64,000 nucleotides of DNA from Armatimonadota bacterium (GCA_031432545.1 JAVKGX010000001.1:663674-727673); one strand, 5' to 3'; counted from the first letter of the stretch, positions 42,184 through 52,793 are shown. A program made the numbers and translations. Notes: generated by a model from the letters alone, not told the origin.

Positions 42184-42927
42184 ATGCCCGTCTACAAGGC
42201 CGAAGGGGTGGTCCTGCGCCGGCGAAACCTGGGTGAGGCCGACCGAGTGCTGACCCTGCTCACCCGCGAGTGGGGCAAGATCTCGGCCCGGGCCAGAGGC
42301 GTCCGCCGCACGGCCAGTCCGCTGAGCGGGCGCCTGGAACCGTTCACGCACGGGCGCTTTTTGCTGGCCCGGGGCCGGGCACTGGACGTCGTGGCCCAGG
42401 TGGAGGTCGTGGAGGGCTTCGTGCCGCTGCGCGACGACCTTGAGCGCATGGCGTACGCGTCGCTGGCTGCCGAACTCACCGACCGGCTGCTGGCCGAGCA
42501 CGAGCCGCACCCGGAGGTGTTCGGCATCCTGCTGGCGGCGCAGTCGGCGATCGCCTCCGGCGATCCGGCGATCGCAACCGTCTGGTACGCCCTGCATCTG
42601 TTCGCCGCGCTCGGCTACCTTCCGGTGACGGACCGGTGCGCGGTGTGCGGCCGCCAGCCGACGCCGAGGTGGAGCGCGCGTCTGGGCGGGCTGGTGTGCG
42701 GCCGGTGCGCGCGCGAGGACCCGCAAGCCTTGGAAATCGGCGGCGAGGCAGCGGGCGCGATCGGCTTTCTGGTTCGGTCGCACGTACAGGACATCGGCCG
42801 TCTGCGCCTTTCGCGGCGCGCTCGCCGCGAGGTCGCCCGCGCGGTGGCCGTCTACGCCGAAAGCCGCATCGAGGGTCCGCTGCGCACCCTGCGCGTGCTC
42901 CACACGCTGGGAGGCGACATCGGATAG
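42184..42927 (+). CDS. recO: DNA repair protein RecO
   Basis: Mediator that loads RecA on single-stranded DNA with RecR. The 247 residues include the N-terminal OB fold (YKAEGVVLRRRNLGEADRVL, then KISARARGVRRTASPLSGRL) and the zinc finger in the helical domain (DRCAVCGR then GLVCGRCARED). The ATG at 42184 lies three bases after the mgtE stop. It precedes glyQ-glyS, the same neighbourhood as in many Firmicutes. Confidence 0.94.
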   Translation: MPVYKAEGVVLRRRNLGEADRVLTLLTREWGKISARARGVRRTASPLSGRLEPFTHGRFLLARGRALDVVAQVEVVEGFVPLRDDLERMAYASLAAELTDRLLAEHEPHPEVFGILLAAQSAIASGDPAIATVWYALHLFAALGYLPVTDRCAVCGRQPTPRWSARLGGLVCGRCAREDPQALEIGGEAAGAIGFLVRSHVQDIGRLRLSRRARREVARAVAVYAESRIEGPLRTLRVLHTLGGDIG

Positions 42928-43006
42928 CGCACCGCCGGCAGCGCTTTCTGGCCGCTACGGACCTCCTGCTATGCTATTCGAGAAGGACGCACGCGGAGGT
43001 GTGGGT

Positions 43007-43252
43007 ATGGAAGTGGACCTGGAGCGGGCGAAGCGCGCGCTGGCCATGGTGTCTGAGGCAATCGACGCACTGCGCGGTGTGGTGCGGCCGGATGGCAGCG
43101 GTGTCCTGCGCATCCGGACGGAGGACAAGACGATCGAGCTGCCGGTCGCGTGGGCCGCGGCCGGGCTGGTGGCGTTCGCGGTCGCTTCGGTGCTCACCTC
43201 CGCTCCGCGCGGCGGCCGCGCACGCGAAGAAGAGCCGTTGGGGATCGGTTAG
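43007..43252 (+). CDS. Small single-pass membrane protein
   Basis: Unrecognised 81-residue protein. A charged N-terminal helix (MEVDLERAKRALAMVSEAID) is followed by a short strand-rich part (GVLRIRTEDKTIELPV), a membrane helix (WAAAGLVAFAVASVLTSA) and an arginine-glutamate tail. GGAGGTG at 42995-43001 fixes the ATG, and TATGCT at 42970-42975 with TTCTGG 18 bases upstream may be a promoter. It sits between recO and the glycyl-tRNA synthetase leader. Confidence 0.6.
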   Translation: MEVDLERAKRALAMVSEAIDALRGVVRPDGSGVLRIRTEDKTIELPVAWAAAGLVAFAVASVLTSAPRGGRAREEEPLGIG

Positions 43253-43268
43253 GGGACGGCGGCCGCGC

Positions 43269-43296
43269 TTGCGGCGTGGCGGGGTTGTGCTATCCT
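43269..43296 (+). promoter_or_regulatory. Promoter of the glyQS T-box leader
   Basis: TTGCGG (43269-43274), 16 bases, then TATCCT (43291-43296), the latter preceded by TGC as an extended -10. Transcription would begin near 43303. Confidence 0.55.
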
Positions 43297-43302
43297 TTCG
43301 AG

Positions 43303-43550
43303 GAGCGCGAGGAAGGTGAGGCGTCGCGGTCGGCCGACCAGCGAGCCCGGGGGCGGTGCAACCGGGCAGGCAGAACGCGGCGTGGCGCACCGGAGCGGGC
43401 GGTCCGAGGGCAGAGCAGGCCGGTAGGGTCGCACGGGTGCTCCCGGTATAGGGCACCAGAGAGCCGGTCGGGGCGCGTGCCACGCGTGCGCCCGTCCGGA
43501 AGCAGGGTGGAACCGCGGTGCCCCCGTCCCTGAGCGGGACGGGGTTTTTG
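43303..43550 (+). ncRNA. T-box riboswitch (glycine) with terminator
   Basis: The leader contains the conserved T-box AGGGTGGAACCGCG (43504-43517), whose bulge pairs with the free 3' end of uncharged tRNA. A Stem I apical element, GGGCGGTGCAA near 43350, closely resembles that of Bacillus glyQS. A GGC triplet at 43384-43386 is the best candidate specifier for glycine by alignment with that leader. The terminator is CCCCGTCCC (43522-43530) paired with GGGACGGGG (43536-43544) plus five T. Uncharged tRNA-Gly should favour the antiterminator and switch on glyQS. Confidence 0.9.
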
Positions 43551-43581
43551 TCTTGGAGAGCCACGGTGGGCAGGAGGCGCG

Positions 43582-44457
43582 ATGCTGTTCCAACAGATGA
43601 TCCTCGCCCTCGACCACTACTGGTCGGAGCACGGTTGCGTACTGCAGCAGCCGTACGACGTGGAAGTCGGCGCGGGCACGAAGCACCCGGCTACGTTTCT
43701 GCGCGTGTTGGGCCCGGAGCCGTGGAACACCGCCTACGTCCAGTACTCGCGGCGACCGGCCGACGCGAGGTACGGTGAGAATCCCAACCGGCTGGGCCAC
43801 TACTACCAATACCAGGTGATCCTCAAGCCCTCGCCCGACGACGTGCAGGAGATCTACCTGCGCAGCCTGGAGGCGTTGGGGATCGATCTGCGCGCGCACG
43901 ACGTGCGCTTCGTGGAAGACGACTGGGAGGACGCGAGCCTCGGTGCGTGGGGCCTGGGGTGGGAGGTCTGGCTGGACGGCATGGAGATCACGCAGTTCAC
44001 CTACTTCCAGCAGTGCGGCGGGCTGGACTGCCGCCCCGTGGCCGCCGAGATCACGTACGGCCTGGAACGGCTGTGCATGTATCTGCAGCGCCGCGCCAGC
44101 GTCTACGACCTGGAGTGGGCGCCCGGCGTCACCTACGGCGAGGTGCGCCGCCAGGAGGAGGTCGAGTTCTCTCGGTACGGATTCGAGGTCGCCGACGTCT
44201 CGCGGCTGCGGACGCTGTTCGAGACCTACGAGCAGGAGGCGCAGACGGCGCTGGAGACGGGGCTGGTGCTGCCGGCCTACGACTACGTGCTGAAGTGCTC
44301 ACACGTCTTCAACCTCCTGGATGCGCGCGGCGCGGTCGGGGTGAACGAGCGCGCCGCCCTGCTGGCGCGCAACCGAAGGCTGGCACGCCGGGTGGCCGAA
44401 CAGTACCTGAAAAGCCGCGAAGAACTCGGATTCCCGCTGCTTGGCAAGGAGCACTGA
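43582..44457 (+). CDS. glyQ: Glycyl-tRNA synthetase alpha subunit
   Basis: Catalytic subunit of the tetrameric bacterial GlyRS, charging tRNA-Gly. The 291 residues are highly conserved: [59 protein letters not shown] and [25 protein letters not shown] at 43572-43577 supports the ATG. The gene is directly downstream of the T-box leader, so its transcription depends on tRNA-Gly charging. The beta subunit gene follows after 16 bases. Confidence 0.97.
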   Translation: MLFQQMILALDHYWSEHGCVLQQPYDVEVGAGTKHPATFLRVLGPEPWNTAYVQYSRRPADARYGENPNRLGHYYQYQVILKPSPDDVQEIYLRSLEALGIDLRAHDVRFVEDDWEDASLGAWGLGWEVWLDGMEITQFTYFQQCGGLDCRPVAAEITYGLERLCMYLQRRASVYDLEWAPGVTYGEVRRQEEVEFSRYGFEVADVSRLRTLFETYEQEAQTALETGLVLPAYDYVLKCSHVFNLLDARGAVGVNERAALLARNRRLARRVAEQYLKSREELGFPLLGKEH

Positions 44458-44473
44458 GCACCGAGGTCGTCCC

Positions 44474-46585
44474 GTGCCCGACCTGCTGTTCGAAATCGGA
44501 ACCGAAGAGATGCCAGCGCGCTTCGTGAGTCCTGCTTCCCGTCAGCTGCAGGAAGCGATCGCGGATCTGTTGGCGGCCGAGCAGTTGCCGGCGGCCTCGC
44601 TGCGGACGTGGGCCACGCCGCGGCGGCTGGCCGTGCTCGCGGCCGGGATCCCCGCCCGGCAGGCCGAAACCGAGCGCGAGGTGCGGGGCCCGGCGGCCAG
44701 AGCGGCATACGGAGAGGACGGGAAGCCGACGCGAGCGGCCGAGGGCTTCGCCCGCTCCGTGGGGGTCGCGGTGGAGATGCTCGAGCGCCGGCGCGGCGAG
44801 GGAGGAGAGTACGTCTTCGCGCGCGTCCGGATACCGGGTAGGCCGGCGGCGGAGGTCCTGGCGGATCGGCTCCCCGCAGTCGTCACCCGTCTGGCCTTCC
44901 CGAAGACGATGCGCTGGGGTGCGCTTGACCTGCGCTTTGGGCGGCCGATCCGCTGGATCGCGGTGCTGCTGGACGACGAGGTAGTGCCGTTCGAGGTCGC
45001 CGGGGTGTACAGCGGCAGGAGCACGCGGGGACACCGCACGCTCAGTCCCGGTCCCCACGTACTGGAGCGCGCCGATGCGTACGAAGCCACCTTGGAGCGC
45101 CACTTCGTCATCGGTGACGCGGACCGTCGCGCCGAGCGCATCCGTCGCCAAGCGGTATCCCTCGCGGCGCAGGTGGGCGGGCAGGCCGAGGTAACCGCCT
45201 CCTTGTTGGAGGAAGTGACATTCCTGGTGGAGTACCCGACCGCGTTTCTGGGACGCTTCGACCCGTCGCATCTGTCCCTGCCGCCGGAGATCCTCGTGAC
45301 GGTGATGCGACACCACCAGCGGTACTTTCCCGTGCGGGGCAGCGACGGCGGCCTTCTGGCGTACTTCGTCGCGGTGCGCGACGGCGACGAATTCGCGATC
45401 GATACAGTGCGCGAGGGGAACGAGTGGGTGTTGGGGGCGCGGCTGACCGACGCCCGGTTCTTCTACGACGAGGACCGCAGGCAGCGGCTTGAAGACCGCC
45501 TGGGCAGGCTCGCCGAGGTCGTGTTCCACCGGGACCTGGGCTCGATGCTCCAGAAGACCGAGCGCGTGGTCGCGCTGGCGGGCTGGCTGGCCGACCGCGT
45601 CGGCCTCGACACCGAGAGCCGACGACACCTGCTGCGCGCGGCGCACCTGTGCAAGGCGGATCTCGGCACGCACGTCGTCGCGGAGTTCCCGGAGCTGCAG
45701 GGCATCGTCGGAGGGATCTACGCACGGCTGGACGGCGAGCCGGAGCCGGTGGCGAGGGCGATCGCCGAACACTATCGTCCGCGCGGAGCCGACGACAAAC
45801 TGCCCCAGGACCTGTTGGCGGCGCTGCTCGGCCTGGCCGACCGGGCCGACACTCTGGCGGGGTTGTTGAGCGCCGGCCACGCACCCAGCGGCTCCGCCGA
45901 TCCCCACGGGTTGCGCCGTGCGGCGTCCGGGCTGCTGGACATCCTGGAGCGCTGGCGCCTGCGACTCTCGATCTACGAGTTGCTCCGCCGGGCGCTGTCG
46001 GGCTACCCGGAGGGGGAGCGATCCGCCGCCGCAGTCGAAGACTTCGTGCGGGACCGGCTGGTCGGCTGGCTGCGCGAGCGCGGGTACCCGCACGACACCG
46101 TTGAAGCCGTGCTGGCCGACGGGGTCGCGGGGAACGACGACCCGGTCGAGGTCGCCTCACGCGCCGCGGCGCTGGAACGGTTTCGCACCAGTCCCGCCTT
46201 CCCGCGCGCGTACGAGGCGTTCGACCGATCCAGCCGCATCCTGGGCCCCGAGTCCCCCCGGCCGGGAGGTCCGCTGCGGGCCGAGCACCCGGCGGAGCGG
46301 GCGCTGCGCGAGACGATCCAGACCGTCGCACCCGCGGTGCAGGCCCTCGTTGCGGAAGGCCGACACGACGAGGCGCTGGCCGAGCTGGCGCGCTTTTGCC
46401 AGCCCGTAGCGGCGCTGTTCGATGCGGTGCTGATCAACGATCCGGATCCCGAGGTGCGCGCCGCCCGCCATGCGCTGCTGGCAGAAGTCGTACGCAGCTT
46501 CCGCCTGGTGGCCGACTTCGGCCGGCTCGTCGTCCCCGGTACGGGGGCCACGAGGGAAGCGGGCGCGGCGGGGGGAACACAGTGA
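44474..46585 (+). CDS. glyS: Glycyl-tRNA synthetase beta subunit
   Basis: tRNA-binding subunit of tetrameric GlyRS, 703 residues. It begins PDLLFEIGTEEMPARFV, the family N-terminus, continues with TPRRL-like WATPRRLAVLAAG and TRLAFPKTMRWG, contains an HD-related region, and ends in an anticodon-binding domain with FFDAVLVN-like LFDAVLINDPDPEVRAAR. GTG 44474 is chosen over an in-frame upstream start because it matches the family and follows glyQ. The stop overlaps dgt as GTGA. Confidence 0.95.
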   Translation: MPDLLFEIGTEEMPARFVSPASRQLQEAIADLLAAEQLPAASLRTWATPRRLAVLAAGIPARQAETEREVRGPAARAAYGEDGKPTRAAEGFARSVGVAVEMLERRRGEGGEYVFARVRIPGRPAAEVLADRLPAVVTRLAFPKTMRWGALDLRFGRPIRWIAVLLDDEVVPFEVAGVYSGRSTRGHRTLSPGPHVLERADAYEATLERHFVIGDADRRAERIRRQAVSLAAQVGGQAEVTASLLEEVTFLVEYPTAFLGRFDPSHLSLPPEILVTVMRHHQRYFPVRGSDGGLLAYFVAVRDGDEFAIDTVREGNEWVLGARLTDARFFYDEDRRQRLEDRLGRLAEVVFHRDLGSMLQKTERVVALAGWLADRVGLDTESRRHLLRAAHLCKADLGTHVVAEFPELQGIVGGIYARLDGEPEPVARAIAEHYRPRGADDKLPQDLLAALLGLADRADTLAGLLSAGHAPSGSADPHGLRRAASGLLDILERWRLRLSIYELLRRALSGYPEGERSAAAVEDFVRDRLVGWLRERGYPHDTVEAVLADGVAGNDDPVEVASRAAALERFRTSPAFPRAYEAFDRSSRILGPESPRPGGPLRAEHPAERALRETIQTVAPAVQALVAEGRHDEALAELARFCQPVAALFDAVLINDPDPEVRAARHALLAEVVRSFRLVADFGRLVVPGTGATREAGAAGGTQ

Positions 46586-47658
46586 ACGTGGCGGACCTGC
46601 GGCGGATTCGACAGCGTACGGAGGAGTGGGAGGCGCGCGCCCTCTCGCCCCGGGCCGCGCTGGCTTCGCGGTCGCGCGGCCGCGAGCGGCCAGAGCCCGA
46701 AGACGACCTGCGTACCTGCTTCCAGCGCGACCGGGACCGCGTGATCCACAGCAAGGCGTTCCGGCGTCTGAAGCACAAGACGCAGGTCTTCCTGTCGCCG
46801 GAGGGAGATCACTACCGCACGCGGCTGACGCACACGCTGGAGATCAGCCAGATCGCGCGGACAATCGCGCGGGCTCTCAGGCTCAACGAGGATCTGACCG
46901 AAGCGATCGTGCTCGCGCACGACCTGGGACACCCCCCGTTCGGCCACGCCGGCGAGGCGGCCCTGGACGCGGCGATGGCCCCGTACGGCGGATTCCGGCA
47001 CTACGAGCAGAGCCTGCGCGTGGTTCAGCTGCTGGAACCGCACCGGCGTTCGGACGGGACGGTGGAGTGGGGGCTGAATCTGACCTGGGAAGTCCGCGAC
47101 GGCATTGGCAGCCACAGCAAGGGTCGGGCCGACATCGGGCCGGACGACGAGGGGCTGCCGCAGACGCTGGAAGGTCAGGTCGCGCGGGTGGCCGACCGCA
47201 TCGCCTACGTGCACCACGACATGGACGACGCCATACGCGGCGGGTTGGTGGACGAAGACGAGATCCCGCGCGGCGTGCGCGACGTGCTGGGAGCCACCCG
47301 TGGGCGCTGGGTGGACACGCTGGTCCGGGACGTGGTCGCCTGCAGCGAGGACGCCCCCCAGATCCAAATGAGCGACCCCGTGCGGGAAGCCCTCAATGCA
47401 CTCAAGGAGTTCCTGTTCGAGCGGGTGTATCTGAATCCGCAGGCCAAAAGCGAAGAGCCGCGCGCGCAGCGCCTGGTGCGCATGCTGTTCGATTACCTGG
47501 TGGCGCACCCCGAGGAGATCTCGCCGGAATACCGGCGGTGGATCAAGCACGGCGAGGCGATCCCGCGCGTCGTCTGCGACTTCCTCGCCGGGATGACGGA
47601 CCGGTACGCTGTCCGGATGGGAGAGACCCTGTTTCTGCCGAGAAGCTGGCAACTGTGA
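46582..47658 (+). CDS. dgt: dGTPase-like HD-domain triphosphohydrolase
   Basis: Deoxyguanosinetriphosphate triphosphohydrolase-like protein, 358 residues, expected to split dNTPs into deoxynucleoside and triphosphate. HD metal ligands are in RLTHTLEISQIAR and VLAHDLGHPPFGHAGE, with the later VADRIAYVHHDMDDAIRGG. The N-terminal DLRTCFQRDRDRVIHSKAFR and KHKTQVFLSPEGD match the family. Translation is coupled to glyS (GTGA). Position between glyS and dnaG is common in Gram-positive-type genomes. Confidence 0.93.
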   Translation: MNVADLRRIRQRTEEWEARALSPRAALASRSRGRERPEPEDDLRTCFQRDRDRVIHSKAFRRLKHKTQVFLSPEGDHYRTRLTHTLEISQIARTIARALRLNEDLTEAIVLAHDLGHPPFGHAGEAALDAAMAPYGGFRHYEQSLRVVQLLEPHRRSDGTVEWGLNLTWEVRDGIGSHSKGRADIGPDDEGLPQTLEGQVARVADRIAYVHHDMDDAIRGGLVDEDEIPRGVRDVLGATRGRWVDTLVRDVVACSEDAPQIQMSDPVREALNALKEFLFERVYLNPQAKSEEPRAQRLVRMLFDYLVAHPEEISPEYRRWIKHGEAIPRVVCDFLAGMTDRYAVRMGETLFLPRSWQL

Positions 47659-47743
47659 GCGCCGTGGTGTGCGGCCTGCGCTCGGCAAACGGCCGGCACG
47701 TGTGTCCGTGCGACCACGGACCGCCGACCACGAAACGGAGGTG

Positions 47744-49714
47744 ATGGGTCTGGACACGATGGTTTGGGCACCGGTGGCGGGCGCGATCGGGTTGGTGTAC
47801 GCGGGGTATCTGGCGGTGTCGGTTTCCCGGCGGGATCCCGGCACCGATCAGATGCGCGCGTTGATGGGTGCGATCCAAGAAGGTGCCATGGCATTTCTGG
47901 CGCGCGAGTACCGGGCGATCGCGGTCTTCGTGCTGGTCCTGTTCGTCATCCTCGCCGCGCCGGGCCTGGTGCCGCAGATCACCTGGCAGACGGCGGTCGC
48001 GTTCCTGTTCGGCGCCGGATGCTCGATCCTCGCTGGCTACTTCGGGATGCAGATCGCCACGCGGGCCAACGCCCGGACGGCCAGCGCGGCGCGGGACGGG
48101 GTGGACCGCGCGATGGCGGTGGCGTTCCCGGGCGGCGCGGTGATGGGCATGACCGTCGTCGGGTTGGGCCTGCTGGGCGTGGGTCTGCTCTATCTGTGGC
48201 TGCGCGACCCCAACGAGGTCATCGGTTTCTCATTGGGGGCGTCTTCGGTGGCCTTGTTCGCGCGCGTCGGAGGCGGGATCTACACAAAGGGTGCGGATGT
48301 CGGCGCCGACCTGGTCGGCAAGGTGGAGGCGGGGATCCCCGAGGACGACCCCCGCAACCCTGCGGTGATCGCCGACGCGGTGGGCGACAACGTCGGTGAT
48401 GTGGCGGGCATGGGGGCCGACCTGTTCGAATCCTACGTCGGATCGGTCATCGCCGGCCTGGCCATCGGTCTGGCGCAGCACGGGGAGCGGGGTGTGCTGC
48501 TGGCCTTGAGCCTGGCCGCCGTGGGCATCGTCGCGTCGTTGCTGGGAACGTTCTTCGTCCGCGCCGGACGTGGCCGGCACCCGCAGGCGGCGCTGCGTGC
48601 GGGGACGTTCGCCTCGGCCCTGTTCATGGCCGCCGGCTCGTGGGTCGTCGTGCAGACCCTGTTCGGACAGATCGGGGCGTTCTGGGCCGTCGTCTTGGGA
48701 CTTGCGGCCGGGGTCGTCATCGGGCTCGTCGCCGAGTACTACACGTCCGGACGCGAGGTCCAACGCCTGGCGGAGTCGGCGCGCACCGGCCCCGCGACCG
48801 TGATCATCGCCGGGACCGCGCAGGGAATGCTGAGCACGGTGGTCCCGCTTGTCGTGATCGCGCTGGCCACGATCTTCGCGTTTCGTCTGGCCGACTTCTT
48901 CGGGATCGCGCTGGCCGCCATCGGCATGCTGTCGATCACCGGCATGACGGTATCGGTGGACGCCTACGGTCCGATCGCCGACAACTCCGCCGGCATCGCG
49001 GAGATGGCCGGGCTGGGGTCGGAGGTGCGCCGGGTCGCCGACCAGCTGGATGCCGCCGGCAACACCACCGCGGCGATCGCCAAGGGGTTTGCGATCGGGT
49101 CGGCGGCTCTGACCGCACTGGCGCTGTTCTTCTTCTACCGCCAGGCGGTGGCGCTGGAGGCGATCAACATCATGGATCCTGACGTCATCGCCGGGCTGTT
49201 CATCGGCGGGATCGTGCCGTTCTTGTTCGCCGCCCTGGCGATGCGCGCGGTCGGCCGCACGGCCGAGGTCATGGTGGCCGAGGTGCGGCGGCAGTTCCGG
49301 GAGATCCCGGGGATCATGGAGGGCAGCGCGAGGCCCGACTATGCGCGGTGTGTGGGGATCGCCACCTCCGGAGCGCTGCGCGAGATGATCGCCCCCGGCC
49401 TCAGCGCCGTCGCCATCCCTCTGCTGGTGGGCTTCACGCTCGGCAAGGAATCGCTGGGCGGGTTGCTGGCGGGCGCCATCGTCACGGGCGTGCCGCTGGC
49501 GCTGTACCTGGCGAATGCCGGCGGCGCGTGGGACAATGCCAAAAAGCACATCGAGGAAGGACACCTAGGAGGCAAGAGTTCCGACGCGCACAAGGCCGCC
49601 GTCATCGGCGACACCGTCGGCGACCCGTACAAGGACACCGCCGGCCCGTCGCTCAACATCCTGATCAAGTTGATGACGGTCGTCGCCTTGGTGTTCGCGC
49701 CCCTGTTCCGCTGA
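47744..49714 (+). CDS. hppA: Membrane-bound ion-pumping pyrophosphatase
   Basis: Integral membrane pyrophosphatase of 656 residues with about 16 helices, coupling PPi hydrolysis to H+ or Na+ export. The catalytic sites are [36 protein letters not shown] and [18 protein letters not shown]. The key position in [11 protein letters not shown] is alanine, the K+-dependent class, not the lysine of K+-independent pumps. Whether H+ or Na+ is moved cannot be settled here. GGAGG precedes ATG 47744 by only two bases, so the start may lie slightly downstream (ATG 47759). It interrupts the usual dgt-dnaG-sigA order. Confidence 0.94.
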   Translation: MGLDTMVWAPVAGAIGLVYAGYLAVSVSRRDPGTDQMRALMGAIQEGAMAFLAREYRAIAVFVLVLFVILAAPGLVPQITWQTAVAFLFGAGCSILAGYFGMQIATRANARTASAARDGVDRAMAVAFPGGAVMGMTVVGLGLLGVGLLYLWLRDPNEVIGFSLGASSVALFARVGGGIYTKGADVGADLVGKVEAGIPEDDPRNPAVIADAVGDNVGDVAGMGADLFESYVGSVIAGLAIGLAQHGERGVLLALSLAAVGIVASLLGTFFVRAGRGRHPQAALRAGTFASALFMAAGSWVVVQTLFGQIGAFWAVVLGLAAGVVIGLVAEYYTSGREVQRLAESARTGPATVIIAGTAQGMLSTVVPLVVIALATIFAFRLADFFGIALAAIGMLSITGMTVSVDAYGPIADNSAGIAEMAGLGSEVRRVADQLDAAGNTTAAIAKGFAIGSAALTALALFFFYRQAVALEAINIMDPDVIAGLFIGGIVPFLFAALAMRAVGRTAEVMVAEVRRQFREIPGIMEGSARPDYARCVGIATSGALREMIAPGLSAVAIPLLVGFTLGKESLGGLLAGAIVTGVPLALYLANAGGAWDNAKKHIEEGHLGGKSSDAHKAAVIGDTVGDPYKDTAGPSLNILIKLMTVVALVFAPLFR

Positions 49715-49749
49715 GGGTGAGGCGACGCAGGGATTCTCCGGATGGTACC

Positions 49750-49763
49750 CGAATGGCCATTCG
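49750..49763. repeat. Perfect 14-bp palindrome after hppA
   Basis: CGAATGGCCATTCG is a perfect palindrome 36 bases after the hppA stop. A second small inverted repeat (TCCC-GTTT-GGGA) follows at once. Together they may be part of a terminator or a protein binding site; no T-run is present. Confidence 0.4.
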
Positions 49764-49800
49764 TTATCCCGTTTGGGACAGGCAAAGGGGGATCAGCAGG

Positions 49801-49830
49801 TAGGGCCCGCGGCCGCAGCCGAGGGCCCTA
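49801..49830 (+). promoter_or_regulatory. Strong hairpin upstream of dnaG
   Basis: TAGGGCCC (49801-49808) pairs with GGGCCCTA (49823-49830); inside, CGGC pairs with GCCG around a CGCA loop, leaving one G-A mismatch. There is no T-run, so it may be a Rho-assisted terminator of hppA or a leader structure of the dnaG-sigA unit, whose start is 70 bases further. Confidence 0.45.
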
Positions 49831-49900
49831 ATACCTTGCCTTTTGTCCGCCCCGACACGCGGCGCGAGACCTCCGGCCCCGAAAGACGGGTGGAACCGAC

Positions 49901-51661
49901 GTGGTGACCGACGCGATCCGCGAGCAGATCCGCAGCCGGACGGACATCGTCGAGCTGGCCTCCGCCCACGTGACGCTGCGAAAGCGCGGCAGGCGTTACG
50001 TGGGCTTGTGCCCATTCCACAGCGAGAAGACCCCCAGCTTCACGGTCGACCGCGAGCGCGGCCTGTTCTATTGCTTTGGCTGCCACGCCGGGGGCGATGT
50101 CTATGACTTCGTGATGCGCATCCAGAACGTCTCGTTCACCGAGGCGGCCCGTGAACTCGCGCGTCGCGCCGGCGTGGCGATCGAGGCCGCTGGGGACGAC
50201 AGCCGCCGCCGCAGCGAGTGGGAGACGCTGTATCGGGCGCTGGACGGCGCAGCGCGCTTCTTCGAGGGCAACCTGGCACATCCCGAGACCGGTCGCGAGG
50301 CCCGCAGTTACCTCGAATCGCGGGGCGTGGACGGGGCAACGCGCGAGCGCTTCCGCCTGGGGTACGCGCCTGATGCCTGGGACCACCTGCTGCGGCACCT
50401 CGTCGCGGGAGGACACACCGCCGCCACGCTGGAGAGAGTCGGGCTGGTCCACCCGCGGCCGGGCGGAGAGGGTCACTACGACGCGTTCCGCCACCGCCTG
50501 ATCTTCCCAATCCTCGATCTCCAAGACCGCGTCGTGGCCTTCGGGGGTCGGGTTCTGCGGCCCGACGATCAACCCAAATACCTGAACTCGCGCGACAGCC
50601 CCGTCTTCCACAAAGGAAGGACGTTGTACGGGCTCGGCTGGGCCCGCGAGGCGATCCGGTCCCAGGGGCGCGCGGTCGTCGTCGAAGGTTACATGGACGC
50701 GATCTCCTGCCACCAGCACGGCGTCACAGAGGCCGTCGCCACGCTGGGCACCGCGCTCACGGCTGACCAGGCGGCCCTGTTGCGCCGGTTCACGTCGCTG
50801 GTGATCCTGGTCTACGACTCCGACGAGGCAGGCCGCAGGGCCGCGGAACGTGCCTTGCCCCTGTTCGAGGACGCCGGGGTCGAAGTCCGAGCCGTCCTCC
50901 TGCCCGACGGGCTGGATCCCGACGCGTTCCTGCGAGCCCGGGGCCGCGATGCGTTCCGCCGTGCCCTGGATGGGGCGCTGCCGTTGTTCCCGTTCGCCCT
51001 GCAGCAGGCGATGGCGCGCCATCGGTCTGACACCACGGAAGGAAAGGTACGCATCATCGACGAAGTCCTGCCTCTGATCGCCAGCGTACGCCACGACGTC
51101 GCCCGGTCCGAGCACATCGCCCAGCTGACGCAGCGGCTCGCCGTGCCGGAGGAGGCCGTCCGGGCGCGTCTGCGCGCCCTTCGGCGGGCTCCGGCGGGGC
51201 CGGAGCGCACACCGGATCCCGTGCGGGCGTGGGCAGAACGGGGAAACGCGCGGGCGGTTGCAGAGCGGCACATCCTGACGCTGATGTTAGAGGATGAGCA
51301 GGCGCGGTTGCGCCTGGTCGGGGCGTTGGGCGAGGCGGATTTCAGCGACCCGATCCACCGGGAGATCTTCAGCAGGCTTTCGGGGACCGATACCGAAATC
51401 CATCGGATCCGCAGGGATCTGCCCGAGCCGGCGCGGGAGGTGCTGAACCGGCTGATCTTCGGAGAGCGTCCGGCGGTTCTGGACGTCGAGGGCTGCATCG
51501 CGCGCATCCGCGCCGAGCAGCGGAAGGAACGGCGAGCCGCGCTCGTTGCCGCAATTGAGGAGGCCCAGCGCCGCGGAGACTCGGACCGCGTGCGTGAGAT
51601 CCAGCAGGAGCTGCAGCGGCTTAGTGCCGCGCCAACCGAGAGCACGGCGAGGACCGGCTGA
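49901..51661 (+). CDS. dnaG: DNA primase DnaG
   Basis: Primase making RNA primers at the replication fork, 586 residues. The N-terminal zinc-binding domain is [13 protein letters not shown] with [10 protein letters not shown]; the Toprim core includes [33 protein letters not shown] and [16 protein letters not shown]; the C-terminal part is the helicase-binding region. Two GTG codons in a row (49901 and 49904) are possible starts. It is followed by sigA after 31 bases, the standard macromolecular synthesis arrangement. Confidence 0.96.
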   Translation: MVTDAIREQIRSRTDIVELASAHVTLRKRGRRYVGLCPFHSEKTPSFTVDRERGLFYCFGCHAGGDVYDFVMRIQNVSFTEAARELARRAGVAIEAAGDDSRRRSEWETLYRALDGAARFFEGNLAHPETGREARSYLESRGVDGATRERFRLGYAPDAWDHLLRHLVAGGHTAATLERVGLVHPRPGGEGHYDAFRHRLIFPILDLQDRVVAFGGRVLRPDDQPKYLNSRDSPVFHKGRTLYGLGWAREAIRSQGRAVVVEGYMDAISCHQHGVTEAVATLGTALTADQAALLRRFTSLVILVYDSDEAGRRAAERALPLFEDAGVEVRAVLLPDGLDPDAFLRARGRDAFRRALDGALPLFPFALQQAMARHRSDTTEGKVRIIDEVLPLIASVRHDVARSEHIAQLTQRLAVPEEAVRARLRALRRAPAGPERTPDPVRAWAERGNARAVAERHILTLMLEDEQARLRLVGALGEADFSDPIHREIFSRLSGTDTEIHRIRRDLPEPAREVLNRLIFGERPAVLDVEGCIARIRAEQRKERRAALVAAIEEAQRRGDSDRVREIQQELQRLSAAPTESTARTG

Positions 51662-51692
51662 AGGGCGGTCTTCGGGAAGGGAATCGTACCCC

Positions 51693-52793
51693 ATGGCGAG
51701 TCGGAAGAAAGCCGTCGTGGACGTCAGGCCGCTGAGCGACGACCTGTCGCCGGAGTTGCGGGAGCTCATCGAGCTCGGCCGCAAGAAGGGCCATCTGCTC
51801 TATGACGAGATCGTCAAGGCGATCCCGGCCGTGGAGAACAACACCGAGGAGTCGGAGCGCGTCTTCAACGTCCTCCAGGAGATGGACATCGCGGTGAAGG
51901 ACAAGGAGGACGACGAGGACGAGGAGCAGGCCAAGGCCGCGGAGATCGAGCCGCTCGAAGGCGTCTCCATCGACGACCCGGTCCGGATGTACCTCAAGGA
52001 GATCGGCCGCGTCCCGCTGCTCACCGCGGCGCAGGAGGTGGAACTCGCCAAGCGCATGGAGCGCGGCGACGAGGAGGCCAAGCGCAAGCTCATCGAAGCC
52101 AACCTGCGCCTGGTGGTCGCGATCGCCAAGAAGTACGTCGGCAGGGGAATGCTGTTTCTCGACTTGATCCAGGAGGGCAACCTGGGGCTGATACGGGCGG
52201 TGGAGAAGTTCGACTGGCGCAAGGGCTTCAAGTTCAGCACCTACGCCACGTGGTGGATCCGCCAGGCGATCACGCGCGCGCTCGCGGATCAGGCGCGGAC
52301 GATCCGCGTCCCCGTACACATGGTGGAGACCATCAACAAACTCACGCGGATCGCCCGTCAGCTCCTGCAGCAGAAAGGGCGGGAGCCCACGCCGGAAGAG
52401 ATCGGGGAGGAGATGAAGCTGCCCACCGAGCGGGTCCGGGAGATCATGAAGATTGCGCAGGAGCCGATCTCGCTGGAGACGCCGATCGGCGAGGAGGAAG
52501 ACAGCCACCTCGGCGACTTCATCGAGGACGCCGACGCGCTGGCGCCCGCCGAAGCGGCGTCGTTCACGATGCTCAAAGAGCAGCTGGAGGGCGTCTTGGA
52601 CACGCTGACCGCGCGCGAGCGCAACGTGCTGCGGCTGCGCTTCGGGCTGGACGACGGCCGTCCGCGCACGCTGGAGGAGGTCGGTCGGGAGTTCGGCGTC
52701 ACGCGCGAGCGCATCCGTCAGATCGAGGCGAAGGCGTTGCGCAAGCTGCGCCACCCCTCCCGCAGCAAGCGGCTGAAGGACTTCATCGAGTAG
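51693..52793 (+). CDS. sigA: Primary sigma factor SigA/RpoD
   Basis: Housekeeping sigma-70 factor, 366 residues. After a region 1.1-like helical part ([20 protein letters not shown]) and an acidic stretch, the conserved regions are all present: [20 protein letters not shown] (1.2), [20 protein letters not shown] and [16 protein letters not shown] (2), region 3, and [20 protein letters not shown] (4.2). It should recognise the TTGACC/TATAAT promoters seen in this window. Two other sigma genes occur here, sigH and a broken SigB/F type. Confidence 0.97.
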   Translation: MASRKKAVVDVRPLSDDLSPELRELIELGRKKGHLLYDEIVKAIPAVENNTEESERVFNVLQEMDIAVKDKEDDEDEEQAKAAEIEPLEGVSIDDPVRMYLKEIGRVPLLTAAQEVELAKRMERGDEEAKRKLIEANLRLVVAIAKKYVGRGMLFLDLIQEGNLGLIRAVEKFDWRKGFKFSTYATWWIRQAITRALADQARTIRVPVHMVETINKLTRIARQLLQQKGREPTPEEIGEEMKLPTERVREIMKIAQEPISLETPIGEEEDSHLGDFIEDADALAPAEAASFTMLKEQLEGVLDTLTARERNVLRLRFGLDDGRPRTLEEVGREFGVTRERIRQIEAKALRKLRHPSRSKRLKDFIE

